From positions 20,655,528 to 20,719,527 of the forward strand of contig CAMZMU010000111.1 of assembly GCA_947311845.1 (NCBI GenBank): a stretch of DNA of 64,000 nucleotides, read 5' to 3'. The notes beneath the pieces were generated by a model. The model was not told the DNA's origin. It made no database searches and saw only the letters and a program-made list of their open reading frames with translations. Every line of letters begins with the position of its first letter. Positions within the stretch are counted from its first letter, which is position 1. Source of the stretch: Poa pratensis. Its lineage: Eukaryota; Streptophyta; Magnoliopsida; Poales; Poaceae. Both the position numbers and the translations under genes were made by a program. Shown here in pieces: positions 9,534 to 20,900 of this stretch.

Positions 9534-12500
9534 TTAGAACATCTTACCAGTGCCATCTTTGCGTGGGAGAGATTCTTCAAGATCCATTCTGCGCCAACTC
9601 CCAGCAAAAGATGACAGCTGATCAACCTTATCATACAACCCAAGAAGACCACCTGTATGGATAAAGAGGACTTTTCGCCCTTTCCACTTGGCTGGATTGC
9701 TAGACATATCTTTGAGCAGTCCATATAGTCCCTTCCCACTGCAAAAAAAAAAAATTACATATCGTCAGTAAGAAACATAAATGGGAATCACAAGACAAGG
9801 AAGACAAACATTAAATCTCTTCATGAACTTGCTGAAAAGATCCTTGGTAATAGCTTACGTTCATAGAGAAAACCATTTCATACTTTGTTATTTAACCAAA
9901 AATACTAACCATTTAGGATATCAAATCAAATATCACATCACATACAAAAGGAAAGTATTGCACCTGTAGACCGGATCAAGCACAATGCCTGTTGCTGTCG
10001 CTATATCTTTAACAAACTTAAGCTCCTCGGTTGTGTTCAAGGCATAACCTAAGCCCTTAGCCTGTCAAGCAGAAGTTGCAGTTGAGCGCCCAAAGTATTC
10101 ACAAATTCTACCAACTTACATGAATAGGATGAATTTAAATAGAGTTTCAGCACAAAAAAAGTGAACTGTCAAATGAACAGCAAGCACAGAAAAAACCATG
10201 TCATGTGCACATATAAACATGCAGAGAATGTGTTGATATGCATCAATACACTGCAAACTTAACTTTTGGAGTCTATGGTCCAAAATCTTTTTACTTAGTT
10301 TACAAAGGAGATGCTATTAAAAGATGAGAGGCAAATTATACTCACGTCTTGAATGGAGACTATATCATGTGAATCCAAGCCAGATTGAAGTCCATCAATT
10401 AGGCCTTGAACATAGTCATAGAAGTATTCAGGGTCATCACAAACAGAGAACGCATGGACCTATCCTACAAGTGGATGATTAGTATGGAAACTTAAGTGGA
10501 GATAAGAAAATAATAAAGAAGGCTCATACTTTTGCCTTTAGGCTACTCAATGTTGATCCTAAAGCAAGACCAGCAATGGTTCCACCACTGCATAAAGTAG
10601 AATATCATCAAGACGTAGACATATAATGTCACAACATTCTGGATGCAGGCATGACATAATAGCTGAGGGCATACACATAATTGCCCATAGCAAGGAATAC
10701 TGGGTGTGGATGAAATACCTGCCGCAGGCAACAACAATATCATCAAACTGAACATCACCACATAACTGAATTTGCTGCTCAATTTCCCTTACTGCCTCAA
10801 CATATCCCCTACATAACAGCAAGACACAATATATGTTATGAACATAAGCTCGAAAATTATAAAGTGAATATCATTTGCATAAATTTCTGATACCTATTTG
10901 AACTCCAACCCCTCTTTACAGCATATTCTTTTTTTTAAATCGCATAATCTTACATTCATAAACCATTCACTTTAGCACAGTGTGAATATACACTATATTT
11001 TCTTCAGCCTATGTTTACACATTGAACATGAACCACATTTCTTAGTATTTTATGCTCTATTGGTCAACCACGGTATAATATATTACCCTGCCTAGAAAAA
11101 TGGTATACTGATGTCGATTTGAAAAAAAAAACTGCAGTAACCGCTACACTGTCGATGGACTGAGACATACCCCAATCCAAGATCAATATTTCATTAAGGA
11201 AACCAAACAACAAGATATACAGAAAAATGTAATTGCAGCTTAAAACTCTGCATCAGATATACATCATAGTACCAAGTTCCAAGTGAGTTGGATCCACCAA
11301 CAGGAATCACGTATGGCTTCCGTCCTTCTTCCAAAAGCCTCTTTTTAAGCAAGTCAGCTAAAGCCTATAACAAAAAGATTGATAATGTGGTTAGGAGCTT
11401 CTTAAGGAATACACAATCTTGAAGCACAACAAAACAATCAGTGAGGAATACTGAGGAATGATGAGCAGTAGCACAACGCACTTAATCAACATGAAGCCAG
11501 AGACTATGCAGTAAAATAAATAATTACAATGAATGGAAAAGATGACAATACTAAATATTATAGTCTGAAAAAACACAGCGGCACAAGCTACTTGGTGAAA
11601 TGATATTTTGAGAACATAATTAATTAGTGAAGCGTGGATAATGAGTAACATTCACGTATGAACAAGGCTTTGGCTACACATGAGCTGACAGAACTATGAA
11701 AACTTAAAGTAGTAACAGAATACATCATGGGGACGAGCATACCATGCTGCCAATTTTCCCATATTCTTCTTTTGAGACAAGATCAATGTGTGCTCCCAAC
11801 AGTCTCTCCACAAGGAGATTGCCGACCAAACCAGGGTCCTTATCCACAAGAAGCTGAAAATATCCCCAAAAAACTAGGTCAAACTAAATGCATTAAAACA
11901 TGCATCTTATCGCCCACAAGCATAAACATCACCTTAGAAGTACGCAATATCAGGTAGCAATCAAGATTTAGATACTTGGCAGCCACTGCCGTCGCACGGC
12001 AATGGTTGCTCTGTATACCACCGACAGTGATAACGCAGTCGGCGCCCTGCGCGACGGCATCTGACAACAGAAACTCGAGCTTCCGGACCTTGTTCCCGCT
12101 CAGCTGCATGCCGGACAGGTCGTCTCGCTACACACAATTTCATCAAAGCTCCCGTGTCAGAGTACAAACATCACTAAGCATTTCATCTTCTAGGCTTTAT
12201 GCACAGCAGAAAAATGAACAGAACTGTGGTTCGTTCAGCACCTTGATCCATACTTCTGTGCCTTCTGGCAGGTTTGGCAGATTCCACTTGTGAATCGGGG
12301 TTGGGAACTGGTTTAGACACCAAAAAAAAACTATGAGTTACAGTACCAAGCAATCAATTTACGCACGCTCTCTGAAACTACATCAAAGTCATCAAGTAAT
12401 CAAACTAAGTCGATTTGATGTCGCCAATTAGTTGGTTTGAGCGAGTAGGGGTCCAGTGGCAGAGACGATGAAGCTTACTTGGCCGAGGGAGAAGGTGTGG

Positions 12501-12781
12501 GGAGGGGCGAGGGCGAGGTGCGAGGCCCAGGACGGCGGCGAGTAGGGCTTCTTGGCGAGGAAGCTGCCGATCTGTGCTGCGGCGGGAGAGGCCGCGGAGA
12601 CCCTGCCATGACGGTAGCGGCGACCGAGCTTCGACGGCGGACGGCCGCGAGGGGGGAGAGGAGTGGGAGAGTGGAAGTGACGGCGAAGGGGAGGGCCGGC
12701 CTGAGGAGCATGGGGAATTGACCGATTCAAGCGAACTCTCCGGCGAAAGGCAGCCGCACCAGCCCCGCCGCCACGTGTCAA
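9534..12781 (-). CDS. D-CDES: D-cysteine desulfhydrase / ACC deaminase-like PLP enzyme
   Basis: Ten exons on the minus strand: 12781-12479, 12307-12242, 12127-11933, 11853-11743, 11364-11273, 10808-10719, 10587-10530, 10459-10346, 10061-9964 and 9738-9534. All introns are GT-AG and the frame stays open to a stop after KDGTGKMF. The fold-type II PLP enzyme family degrades D-cysteine to pyruvate, H2S and ammonia, and some members deaminate ACC. The plant form is usually mitochondrial. Visible signatures are [15 protein letters not shown] with the PLP-binding lysine (about residue 136), [12 protein letters not shown], the [11 protein letters not shown] stretch and a C-terminal [13 protein letters not shown] phosphate-binding segment. 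With the ATG at 12781 the protein has 443 residues and an Arg-rich N-terminus. The start is uncertain: another ATG at 12711, in a different frame, gives a more typical targeting peptide but would need a frame change. Confidence 0.92.
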
Positions 12782-12838
12782 GGAACAGTTCGCGACAGAA
12801 TCCGTGCAAAGAATTTATATTTTGTAGTAACTTGTTAT

Positions 12839-12938
12839 ACATATAAACATGATGAAAAAATAGTCAGCCAAATGGTAAATTAGGGCAAACGTGTCACTTA
12901 CTACATATAAACATGATGAAAAAATAGTGAGCCAAAAA
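12839..12938. repeat. Short direct repeat, 64-bp spacing
   Basis: The string acatataaacatgatgaaa with its continuation aaatagt.agcca occurs at 12839 and again at 12903. It lies upstream of the desulfhydrase gene and is probably a local duplication. Confidence 0.7.
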
Positions 12939-14287
12939 TGGAGTAGATCTGGAGTGATTATATGCCTCAAATTTTTGCAAGTGACTAATAAGAGATTTCT
13001 GGTACCATGAACTATCGAGTTACATGGTGAAATTGTATGGGGGTACAAATGTTGTGTTCAATAATCATCTAAAATTTTATAGTCGACCGCACTGAAAATG
13101 TAGCAACATGCAATTAAATTCTAAATAAATGATTTTTTAACTGTTAGTATAGAAACTCAATCACCAGACAATATTGAACTTTAACTATTAAAGTTGTAAA
13201 AATATCACCTGTCAAGTATTGCAAAGCTTGTACAAAAAAAAGTATTGCAAAGAAGCAACAGACGCATAAAAGGGCTATCTAAAACAATAACAACACTAGA
13301 GTTACACCATTTTTGAAAGTACGCGTTAAAATGCTGAAATGTACCACCTGTAAGAGCTCCTGCTTGTCGAATTTGAACCGAACATTAGGGCTCCCACATT
13401 GCTATTTTGGTTGCCGCTCCTGCCAGTTGCACCTACTGGTCCTTTGAGAGACGGAAGCTTCGAGGTAGAGAGAATCATGCACGATAAAGAAAGAGCGAAT
13501 TTTAAGGTGGTATAACGAAACATAAATTCAAATTGCGAAAGTTCTACACTCGTCCTTAAGGCTGAACTCACCACCACAGGAGAACGAGGACATCAACACC
13601 TTGCTATGGAAATAAAAAGATGCATGTACTGAACTGAAACATCACCTGAAAACTAATGTGCTAACGGTGCACTATACTCTTTTTTATATAATTGCAATAC
13701 TTAATTGACATATGGAAGTCAATTTGGTCATTAAACGCGACAATTGACATCTGAAGGTCAATACTTTCCACAGGAAGGAGAGAGGCCGGAGGGCTTGCCG
13801 GAGAAGAAGTTCAAGGAGGGAGGGGAACGGGGGTATCGCCACGGAGGAAAAGCCCCAACTGCTCGTGCCATTTTATTTGTCTGTATTCCCCTAAACCATG
13901 AACATGAACAAAGCGTCTCCCCAGCCGCAAATTCGGTTGTGAATAAATACAGGGAATCACGTGAAGATGACGATACAAAATTCTCATCGTCCTCGTCAGC
14001 GTTTTTTTCCACCCGAGAAGTAGACCAGAAGGGGACGCCTCTATCAGTCAGTCCATCCCCAGGTGGCGCCGCGTAGCGAGCCGCTGTGCGGCGCGTGACA
14101 CCCGCACCGTGACACAGCCTATCTCCCCACACTGAGCCCCGGGACCCACGGCCTCACGCGCCCACCACGTCAGCGAGACAGGCTACAGCACCAAAACCTT
14201 CACTCTTTTCTTCCTGAGAACACGAGTCGTCTTGTTGACTCCTCGCTCTGGGGTCTCTCCTCCCGCTAGTCGCCATCGCTCTGCTTA
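12939..14287. other. Divergent intergenic region between the desulfhydrase and channel genes
   Basis: No gene was recognised. The left part is A/T-rich. From about 13750, and especially 14050-14287, it becomes GC-rich. It joins in sequence character to the region right of the Mutator-like element, so it is probably the original promoter of the channel gene at 17999. Confidence 0.4.
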
Positions 14288-14296
14288 GCGGCGAAG
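14288..14296. repeat. 9-bp target site duplication, left copy
   Basis: The string gcggcgaag lies immediately left of the element and is repeated exactly at 16316-16324. Nine bp is the standard duplication length of Mutator superfamily transposons. Confidence 0.95.
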
Positions 14297-14481
14297 GAGA
14301 AAATTGCACATAACACCAGGGTTTGGTGCATTTGTTGCACAAAACACAGAATCAAACATCTTGTTGCAGTGAACCCCAACTTTTTGTCTAATCGGTTGCA
14401 ACCAGCCCAAATAGCTGTTTTAGACACTCTAATGCGTATCTGTCATGTGGGCCTGGTATTTTGTACCGTATAACAAATTAT
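14297..14481 (+). repeat. MULE left terminal inverted repeat
   Basis: It pairs with 16131-16315 base for base over 185 positions with very few mismatches, then diverges abruptly (ttatac versus ttatcc). Confidence 0.95.
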
Positions 14482-14807
14482 ACAATAAATTTTATACCAT
14501 ATACCAAAAAATACGATTTTTTTTTAGAATTACAAATTAAAAATGGGCAGCATAACTATACAAAATATATAGATTATACACGTCAAAATGGGCAGCATAA
14601 TTGTTAAAAAAAATGGGCAGCATAATTAGATCAACTAGCTCCAATATAACAGAAAGTATATCATAAGAGTTTACAACTTCAGTTAAGCCTCACGGCACTT
14701 CACAAATTCCAATCAAAGTGTCTCGTGGTTCAAAATACAGAGTCTTTAGATTATGCAATTATTACATGGCTCTCCATAATCTCATACAAAGTAGAAGACA
14801 TAATGCT

Positions 14808-15801
14808 TCATTGCTCTCTCTCTTGCATTTCCTCCTGACGTTGCGCATCACGGCCTGCTGTGAAGTAGGCATAATACCTACCATTTGGGGAGCTGGGCTG
14901 ATTTTGTCTTGGTTGTTGCCATCCTCTGGTTCCTGTCCCACGACCACGAACAGAAGGTAGTTTGTGTGTTGCTGCTTGAGGTGGTGGAGGTTGTTGCCGT
15001 GGTGGTGCAGCTGCTGGTGTAGGATGGTGTTGGGGTGGTGTGGACGATGTACGATGGCGTTGTGGTGATGCGGGTGCTGTATGTGTTGGTGCAGGAGGTG
15101 CAGGCGCTACAGGAGTGGCATCAGGACGAGTTCGATTGCTCTGAAAAAATAAGACAGGGTTATGATCATCAACATAATGCAACACAATAGCAAAAAGGGA
15201 GATAGTAAAATGTTTAAAATATAATTACCTTATGTCCTGCCTTCCTAATTGCGAGGTGAGGCTTCAAAGGTTTGGTACAGGTGGTGTATCTGTGTCCTTT
15301 CAGCTTACAATTTGAGCAAGTAATAGTAGCAATTTTGGCACTTCCATCTTGACCTTCACCTGCACTTGGCCTTCTCTTTTTCTTTTTCCTCCCAGGTCTG
15401 GTTGGAAAGGGAGGAGGTTCTATGTCTACCGTATCTGTTTTGACCCAATCGTGTTGTCCTGGCACGGGATATATCATTGGCCTGTAGGTAGCTGCATACA
15501 TTGGCTTCTTGAAGAAGTCGCTAATATAATCTTCAGGGAACTCTTTGGCCATATAGATGGCTGTTATTGCATGTTTGCAGGGTACTCCAGTCAAGTCCCA
15601 TTTGAAGCAGCCACATGTCTTGTTGTGTAGGTTCACAGCATATATATTCTTAGAATTTGTCTCTACTCGCCAAATGCCGTTTCCTGCATTGACTGCCGAT
15701 GGATACCTAGCCCAAAACTTCCGCCGCCGGACCTCCGGGTACCACCTGCCCTGCTCCGCGCTCCACAACCTCCGCCGCCGGACCTCCACTGCCTCCTTCA
15801 T
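14808..15801 (-). pseudogene. C-terminal fragment of MULE transposase (SWIM zinc finger and zinc knuckle)
   Basis: Two exons are visible, 15801-15229 and 15140-14808 (GT-AG intron). They encode a CxCxnCxH SWIM-type finger (TCGCFKWDLTGVPCKHA), typical of MuDR/MURA transposases after the DDE domain. A basic RKKKKRR stretch, a zinc knuckle-like CSNCKLKGHRYTTC and a long Pro/Gln/Thr-rich tail follow. The DDE catalytic domain and N-terminus are missing. Recognisable transposase begins at about residue 25, around WARYPSAVNAGNG. Upstream of that the frame runs into the GC-rich block, so the sequence there was replaced or captured. Whether a chimeric protein is made is unknown. Confidence 0.85.
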
Positions 15802-16004
15802 CGATTGAGCTCACGGCCGGACCTCCACTGCCTCCGCCACCGGCGCCGCCGCCGCCGCCGCTCCCGTCGCCTCCTTCATCTCCGGGTACCACCAGCCCTG
15901 CTCCGCGCTCCACAACCTCCGCCGCCGGACCTCCACTGCCTCCTTCATCGATTGAGCTCACGGCCGGACCTCCACTGCCTCCGCCACCGGCGCCGTCGCC
16001 GGCG
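15734..16004. repeat. GC-rich tandem duplication inside the MULE, 157-bp period
   Basis: A block starting tccgggtaccacc at 15734 is repeated from 15891. Each copy contains ctccttcatcgattgagctc and ccgccaccggcgccg. It encodes Gly/Ala-rich or Pro-rich repeats depending on frame. It is unlike the A/T-rich remainder of the element and could be captured host exon sequence. Confidence 0.8.
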
Positions 16005-16130
16005 CCGCCGGGGCCCATCTCCATCCCCGTAGGCAGCCCGTCCGCCCGGCTCCCGTCCGCTCCGTGCGAGATGGTAAAGTGCTCTGCTCTTTTCGCGAGT
16101 GGGTCAGGGGCTCAGGGCCTAGTCGAGAGG

Positions 16131-16315
16131 ATAATTTGTTATACGGTACAAAATACCAGGCCCACATGACAGATACGCATTAGAGTGTCTAAAACAGCTA
16201 TTTGGGCTGGTTGCAACCGATTAGACAAAAAGTTGGGGTTCACTGCAACAAGTTGTTTGATTCTGTGTTTTGCGCAACAAATGCACCAAACCCTGGTGTT
16301 ATGTGCAATTTTCTC
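16131..16315 (-). repeat. MULE right terminal inverted repeat
   Basis: It is the reverse complement of 14297-14481 and ends gcaattttctc, followed directly by the duplication gcggcgaag at 16316-16324. Confidence 0.95.
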
Positions 16316-16850
16316 GCGGCGAAGCCACATACAGAAAAAACGGCCCGAAATCGGGAGGAAAAGCTCGCTCGCTCGCTCTCTTCTTCGCTGTCCGAAATCT
16401 GGAGCTTCCCCGCCCCCGCTGCTGACTGGGAGCACTCTCTCTGGCCGCCGCCTCCCGAGGAACAGCTCGCCGCCGCCGGGTCAGTGCGTTTCCTCTGTCT
16501 CAGCCCCTTTTTCTTCGCGTTTTGTAAGTACAAGTCGATGAGTTCAGGATTCTAGGGCGTTGGCTGGGGGGAAGGTTGTATTTTGCGTGATTCCTGGTGT
16601 TCTCCGGGGATATTGGCAATGCCGCTGCGGCCTGCGGGGCTAGGGGATTAAGGGCGGAGCGGGTTTATTTTTGGAATGTTCCCTGGCATTTGCGTCGCGG
16701 GATTCGATTTCCGGACGGATTTCCTGCCCCTTTTTAGCGCTTTCCTTCCATGTAACAGCAGGAGGGGAGGTTGAGATTTGGGGATTTTAGAGAGCCGATT
16801 CTGTAGGCTCTGTTTTATTGGTATGTGTATAATAAAAATCTGTTTTGCGC

Positions 16851-17689
16851 GGTGGCTGGGGCGCTCTGCTTCCATGCCTCAAGGTGGGGAACATGGCGGG
16901 AGGGTGGATCTGGTCGATCACCTTTAAATAACCGCGGTGGAGCTACGAATCGGGCGGATCTGGGAGTTGGCTGCTCTTCGTCTTGCCGTCGTGGGGGCGG
17001 GAAGAAAGAGGGCGTTGACCTCGATTCGGTGAGGCCTGATGTTGTGGCTCTGCAGGAAACTCGGGCTCATGGCCTCTCATGGGCCCCAGATGCCTTCTAT
17101 GAAGCTTCAAGCACGGAGGATCCCAAGCGACGGCGAGATGCGCCGCCGCTATTTCTTTTCGTCGAGGTGAGTCTCTCTGCTTCTGTCTCTGGCTGGCCGA
17201 GGTGGCAAAGGGAGAAGGAGGTGGAGGTGCTCGCTCTGTTTTTGGATGGCGTGGTGGTGGTGGTGGTTCTCTGTGGCGTCTTTGCTCCGGCCGGCCGTGG
17301 CGGCGAGGGGAGTGGTCGCCTGGAGGACGGGTGTGCTGGGTGGCTGGTCTGGCCGATGCGGAGTCGGCGGGAAGAGTGGTGGTTCGTGGAAGCAGGTGCT
17401 ACGGCTGTGTTTGTTCAGCGTTCTGGGTGTTCGTCGCGTCGCGGCGGCCGGTTCTGCAGCCTGCTACAATGGTGGAGGTGCTTGCTTTCCCGGGAATGGC
17501 GGTACGGCGACTCTGGCGGAGGCTAGGTGTTTGGGGTGTGGGGTGGATCCGTCTGTGATCTTTCCTGTTGTTTGAGGTGTTTGTGCAAGTTTTCTGGGTC
17601 TGGTTGTATTTCTTGGTTCTCTCTGGACCTGGTTGTAATTTGCTCTGAGCTCCTTAATATAAGTGGCGGATCCTGTTCAAAAAAAAAAA
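16851..17689 (+). mobile_element. LINE-like retroposed insertion with poly-A tail, 839 bp
   Basis: The insertion ends in about 15 A residues, preceded by ctccttaatataagtggcgg, the T/G-rich, ttaatata-bearing 3' end typical of grass LINEs. The 17-bp string aaaaatctgttttgcgc is present at both edges (16834-16850 and 17690-17706), a target duplication of LINE length. The 5' part contains a short DVVALQETR string like the start of an L1-type endonuclease. The rest is out of frame or rearranged, so this is a truncated, non-coding copy. Confidence 0.8.
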
Positions 17690-17711
17690 AAAAATCTGTT
17701 TTGCGCAGCCC

Positions 17712-17760
17712 GTGTTCTTCTTCATCTTCTTCTTCTTCTTCTTCTTCTTCTTCTTCTTCT
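17712..17760 (+). repeat. CTT/TTC microsatellite
   Basis: About 16 units of ttc with one atc interruption lie in the predicted leader of the channel gene. Such polypyrimidine runs are common in plant 5' leaders and are length-variable. Confidence 0.9.
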
Positions 17761-17998
17761 GGGGTTTATGGGGATGCTCCAGCTCCTGTAGCCGCCTCCG
17801 TAGCCGCCGAATCTCGGTATGTGCTAGCTGTGCGTGAAGGCGTGTCTCGAGGGCGCTCGACGAATTGTTTCCAGTTCCTCCTTTGCTTTATTTATTGTTT
17901 TTTCTACAATTTTTGTTCGCCTGCCTGTAATTTATATTTTAGTTGTTTCACTGAGCGTGATGTGCTGATGCAACGAATCTTGTTTGCAGAGTTAAGAG

Positions 17999-20900
17999 AT
18001 GTCTGACCATGAGCGAGATGACATCCCAATGCTGCTGAGAAACGTCGAACTACCAAGATTTCCTAGAAGTACATCCATGTGTATGCCAGTCAGGGATGAT
18101 GACTACGAGGAAGACACATACGTGCCCCGCACCGGTCCTCTATCGAGTCAGCCGCCGACGCAGATTGCAGCGGCGAGCAATCCGTTTCTCGGCAGACACA
18201 CGCCGGATAGGCCGCCGCGGCATCCGCAGGTGAAACAGGTCAGCAAGCCGCAAGCCGTCATGCCGGAAGAGGCCGGAGGGAACAGGTGGTCTCACAGTGG
18301 TGGAGATTTCCCGAAGAATGAACATTTGATGATGTCTGGACCTTTGGGGCAATGCGATGATCCTGACTGTGTCCAATGCCCTCCTGCGTGCAAAAACAAG
18401 AAATATTTCCAGAGAGCTTCGAATCCTTTTGACAATAAGGTAGTTTTGTTTTCCCTGCTGCCTAAAGGGTCTCGTAAATTACATGACTCGCTTTATACTT
18501 GATAATCATGTTCAGATCACTCCACCATTTGTTTTAGTAAAAACAACCTATTGCAAGTATCTACATCTCATTTTTTTAGTAAGTGATCAAGATTCTAGTT
18601 GAGGTATAGTTATTAGCTTGTCATTCTAGCTAGATTTTCCTGATACGATGGTTCATACAGTTTTTACAACATTCACAGCCGTTGAACTGTACTGATGTGT
18701 TTCTCTTTACTTCTTTGAAGTTCCATAATATTCTCTATGGTCACCATCATGGGTGGAAGAAGACCATTGAGCGTTTGCTTTCATACATTCCGATCTTGAA
18801 TCCACACGCGAAGGTTGTTCAACACTGGAATCAATTCTTTGTGATATCATGCCTGGTTGCCATTTTCATCGATCCTCTCTTCTTCTTCCTGTTGTCAGTA
18901 CAGAAGGTAATATTGTACAACTGTACAGGTTTGGCATCTACCAACTCCATTCTTTTATACATGTTGTCCTGGACAGTGACAGAGTCTGTAATATATGTTT
19001 TTTTCTGACAAAATGGTAGTACTTCGTTTGATTTAAGTAGATTTAGAAGCATCGTGGGCCTGTAAGATTAGGCTTGCAAGTGCACACCTTTTTTATTTCG
19101 AAAAGGGGAAATACCCCGGCCTCTGCATCAATCGATGCGCACGGCCATTTTTGTTGCAATGTTATCATCCAGAGTATTACAAAGGATTACATAGGGTGGA
19201 TACAAAATCCAGTGAATACATTTGGGCATTATTTATACTCGCATGCTAAACGTTATTGGAAGATTAGGTTTAGTAATAACATTTGCACACGGCAAATCAA
19301 AATACTTGCATGTATATTAGTGGACAAAGTTTTAAAAGTATGATTCTATGCACTGTAAAGTAGCGCCTGAAGAAGAATGTAGTACTAGCTAAAATAGCTA
19401 ATGCATTAGGTTTGCTTGGATGCTTATGTCTGCCTGTTGCTGCTTTATTTAAAAGCTCAACTGTGGTGCTTGTTAAGGATCGAGAGCTTGTCCCATTTAT
19501 AGAGTACCTGTCCTGTTGCAGCATGGTATTGCTCCATACTTTCACCTCCAAGAGTTGATATCTATTGTGGTGATAGAGGTAGGAGCAATATTATCGTGAC
19601 ATTTTCTTTGACCTGCTCACCCTCGGAAGTCATATTCTAGACACATTAATTCAGTTGTTTTAAGAATTTGCAACATGAGGATATGTTGGTATGAGTTAAT
19701 ATTAGCTGTTTGTGCAGTAACTCTGATCAAAATAGACCACACTTATCATTTTCTTTTGGGCTCAATGCAGGATAAAAAATGCATAGTGTTAAACTGGAAA
19801 TTTGCTACAGGGCTTGCTGTTGTGAGAAGTGTTTCTGATGCTATTTATTTTCTGCACATGCTTCTTCAGGTAAGTGACTAATGAGTTGTGATATTTTGTA
19901 ATCTAGACGAGGCTTCACATTTTATGAGCCATGAATCAAGTAGGTACAAAATGAAACTATGTGAGTTGGTTTTTCATATTGAGTGTACTATTATTCTTAA
20001 TAGTTTGATTGTACTTCTTTGATTGAATGATTTTTCTTACCTTGTTAATTGTTCATTCCCAAGCAAGTTGGGGTAGGCTAGAGTAGGCTAGGTTTTCAAC
20101 TCTAGCCTACCCCAACTTGCTTGGGAATGAAAGGCTTTGTTGTTAATTGGTTTGGCATGCTACTGGGGTATGTTAAATTTTGGAGTAAATAGTTGACCAC
20201 TTAAAAGTTCTTCCCTGAAATAATTGGTTTGGCATGCTACTGGGGTATGTCACATTTTGGAGTAAATAGTTGACCACTTAAAAGTTCTTCCCTGAAAGAA
20301 ATGTCTTGTCAACTTAAAAAGTTGACCACCTTATTTTTTTTTTTTTTTTGGTTTTGTACAAGGTGATATAATGAACATAAACTTCTCTTTCAGTTCAGAC
20401 TGGCTTATGTGGCTCCAGAGTCAAGAGTAGTGGGAGCTGGAGATTTAGTTGATGAGCCAAAGAAAATTGCTGTTAATTATCTTCGTGGACATTTTTTACT
20501 TGATTTCTTCGTTGTGCTTCCACTCCCTCAGGTAAGTGACTTGTCTTTCTACTACATTCGTACCATTGGTTTGAGATATTAAGCTTCCTCTTCTCACGCC
20601 TAACAATGGCTATATGTTATGTGTGCCTAGATATGTTGTTCTCAAACACATTGGAAATACGTGTATTGAACATTTGACTTAGGTGGTGCATGTTAGTTTA
20701 TGTGTACCAATTTTTTTTCTCTCACACACATTGGAAATATACGTATTGAACATTTTGAATTTGGTTGTGCATATTAGTTAATGGGAGTAGTTTCCAATAT
20801 ATTTAGGCGAATCAGAAATCAAACATCTTAGATATTTTGACATGACACTGGCTATGCCGTATTCCTGAATCTTTGACATGTAATCAATTATGTAGGGCAG

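Larger units (their letters stand above)
14297..16315. mobile_element. Mutator-like element (MULE), 2,019 bp, with long TIRs
   Basis: The element starts gagaaaattgcacataac and ends with its reverse complement. The inverted repeats are 185 bp each (14297-14481 and 16131-16315) and almost identical: only a few mismatches, for example ttgcac/ttgcgc and catctt/caactt. The 9-bp duplications outside are perfect, so the insertion is recent. The inside carries the 3' end of a MULE transposase gene on the minus strand plus a GC-rich block next to the right TIR that does not look like transposase. It cannot encode a full transposase and must depend on another copy. The site lies in GC-rich DNA upstream of a channel gene, consistent with the known 5'-gene preference of plant Mutator elements. 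Confidence 0.95.
16325..17998 (+). promoter_or_regulatory. 5' leader region of the channel gene, interrupted by a LINE-like insertion
   Basis: A GC-rich stretch with ctcgctcgctcgctctct (about 16365) and gccgccgccgggtcagtg (about 16472) resembles a grass 5' UTR exon and splice donor. The coding exon is preceded by tgtttgcag|agttaagag and then the ATG at 17999, so a 5' UTR intron of roughly 1.5 kb is likely. It contains the insertion 16851-17689 and a CTT microsatellite. The exact first exon is not provable from sequence alone. Confidence 0.5.

Noticed and set aside
13744..14132. Overlapping 110- and 124-codon ORFs on both strands
   Set aside because: They mirror each other and lack domains; the region is better read as promoter/intergenic DNA.
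15707..16024. 105-codon Gly/Ala-rich minus ORF in the MULE
   Set aside because: A product of the GC-rich tandem repeat; no family resemblance. Mentioned only as part of the captured block.
16825..17526. 233-codon ORF over the LINE-like insertion
   Set aside because: It crosses the insertion's left boundary, is Gly/Trp/Val-rich low complexity and holds only a short endonuclease-like string; not a real coding frame.
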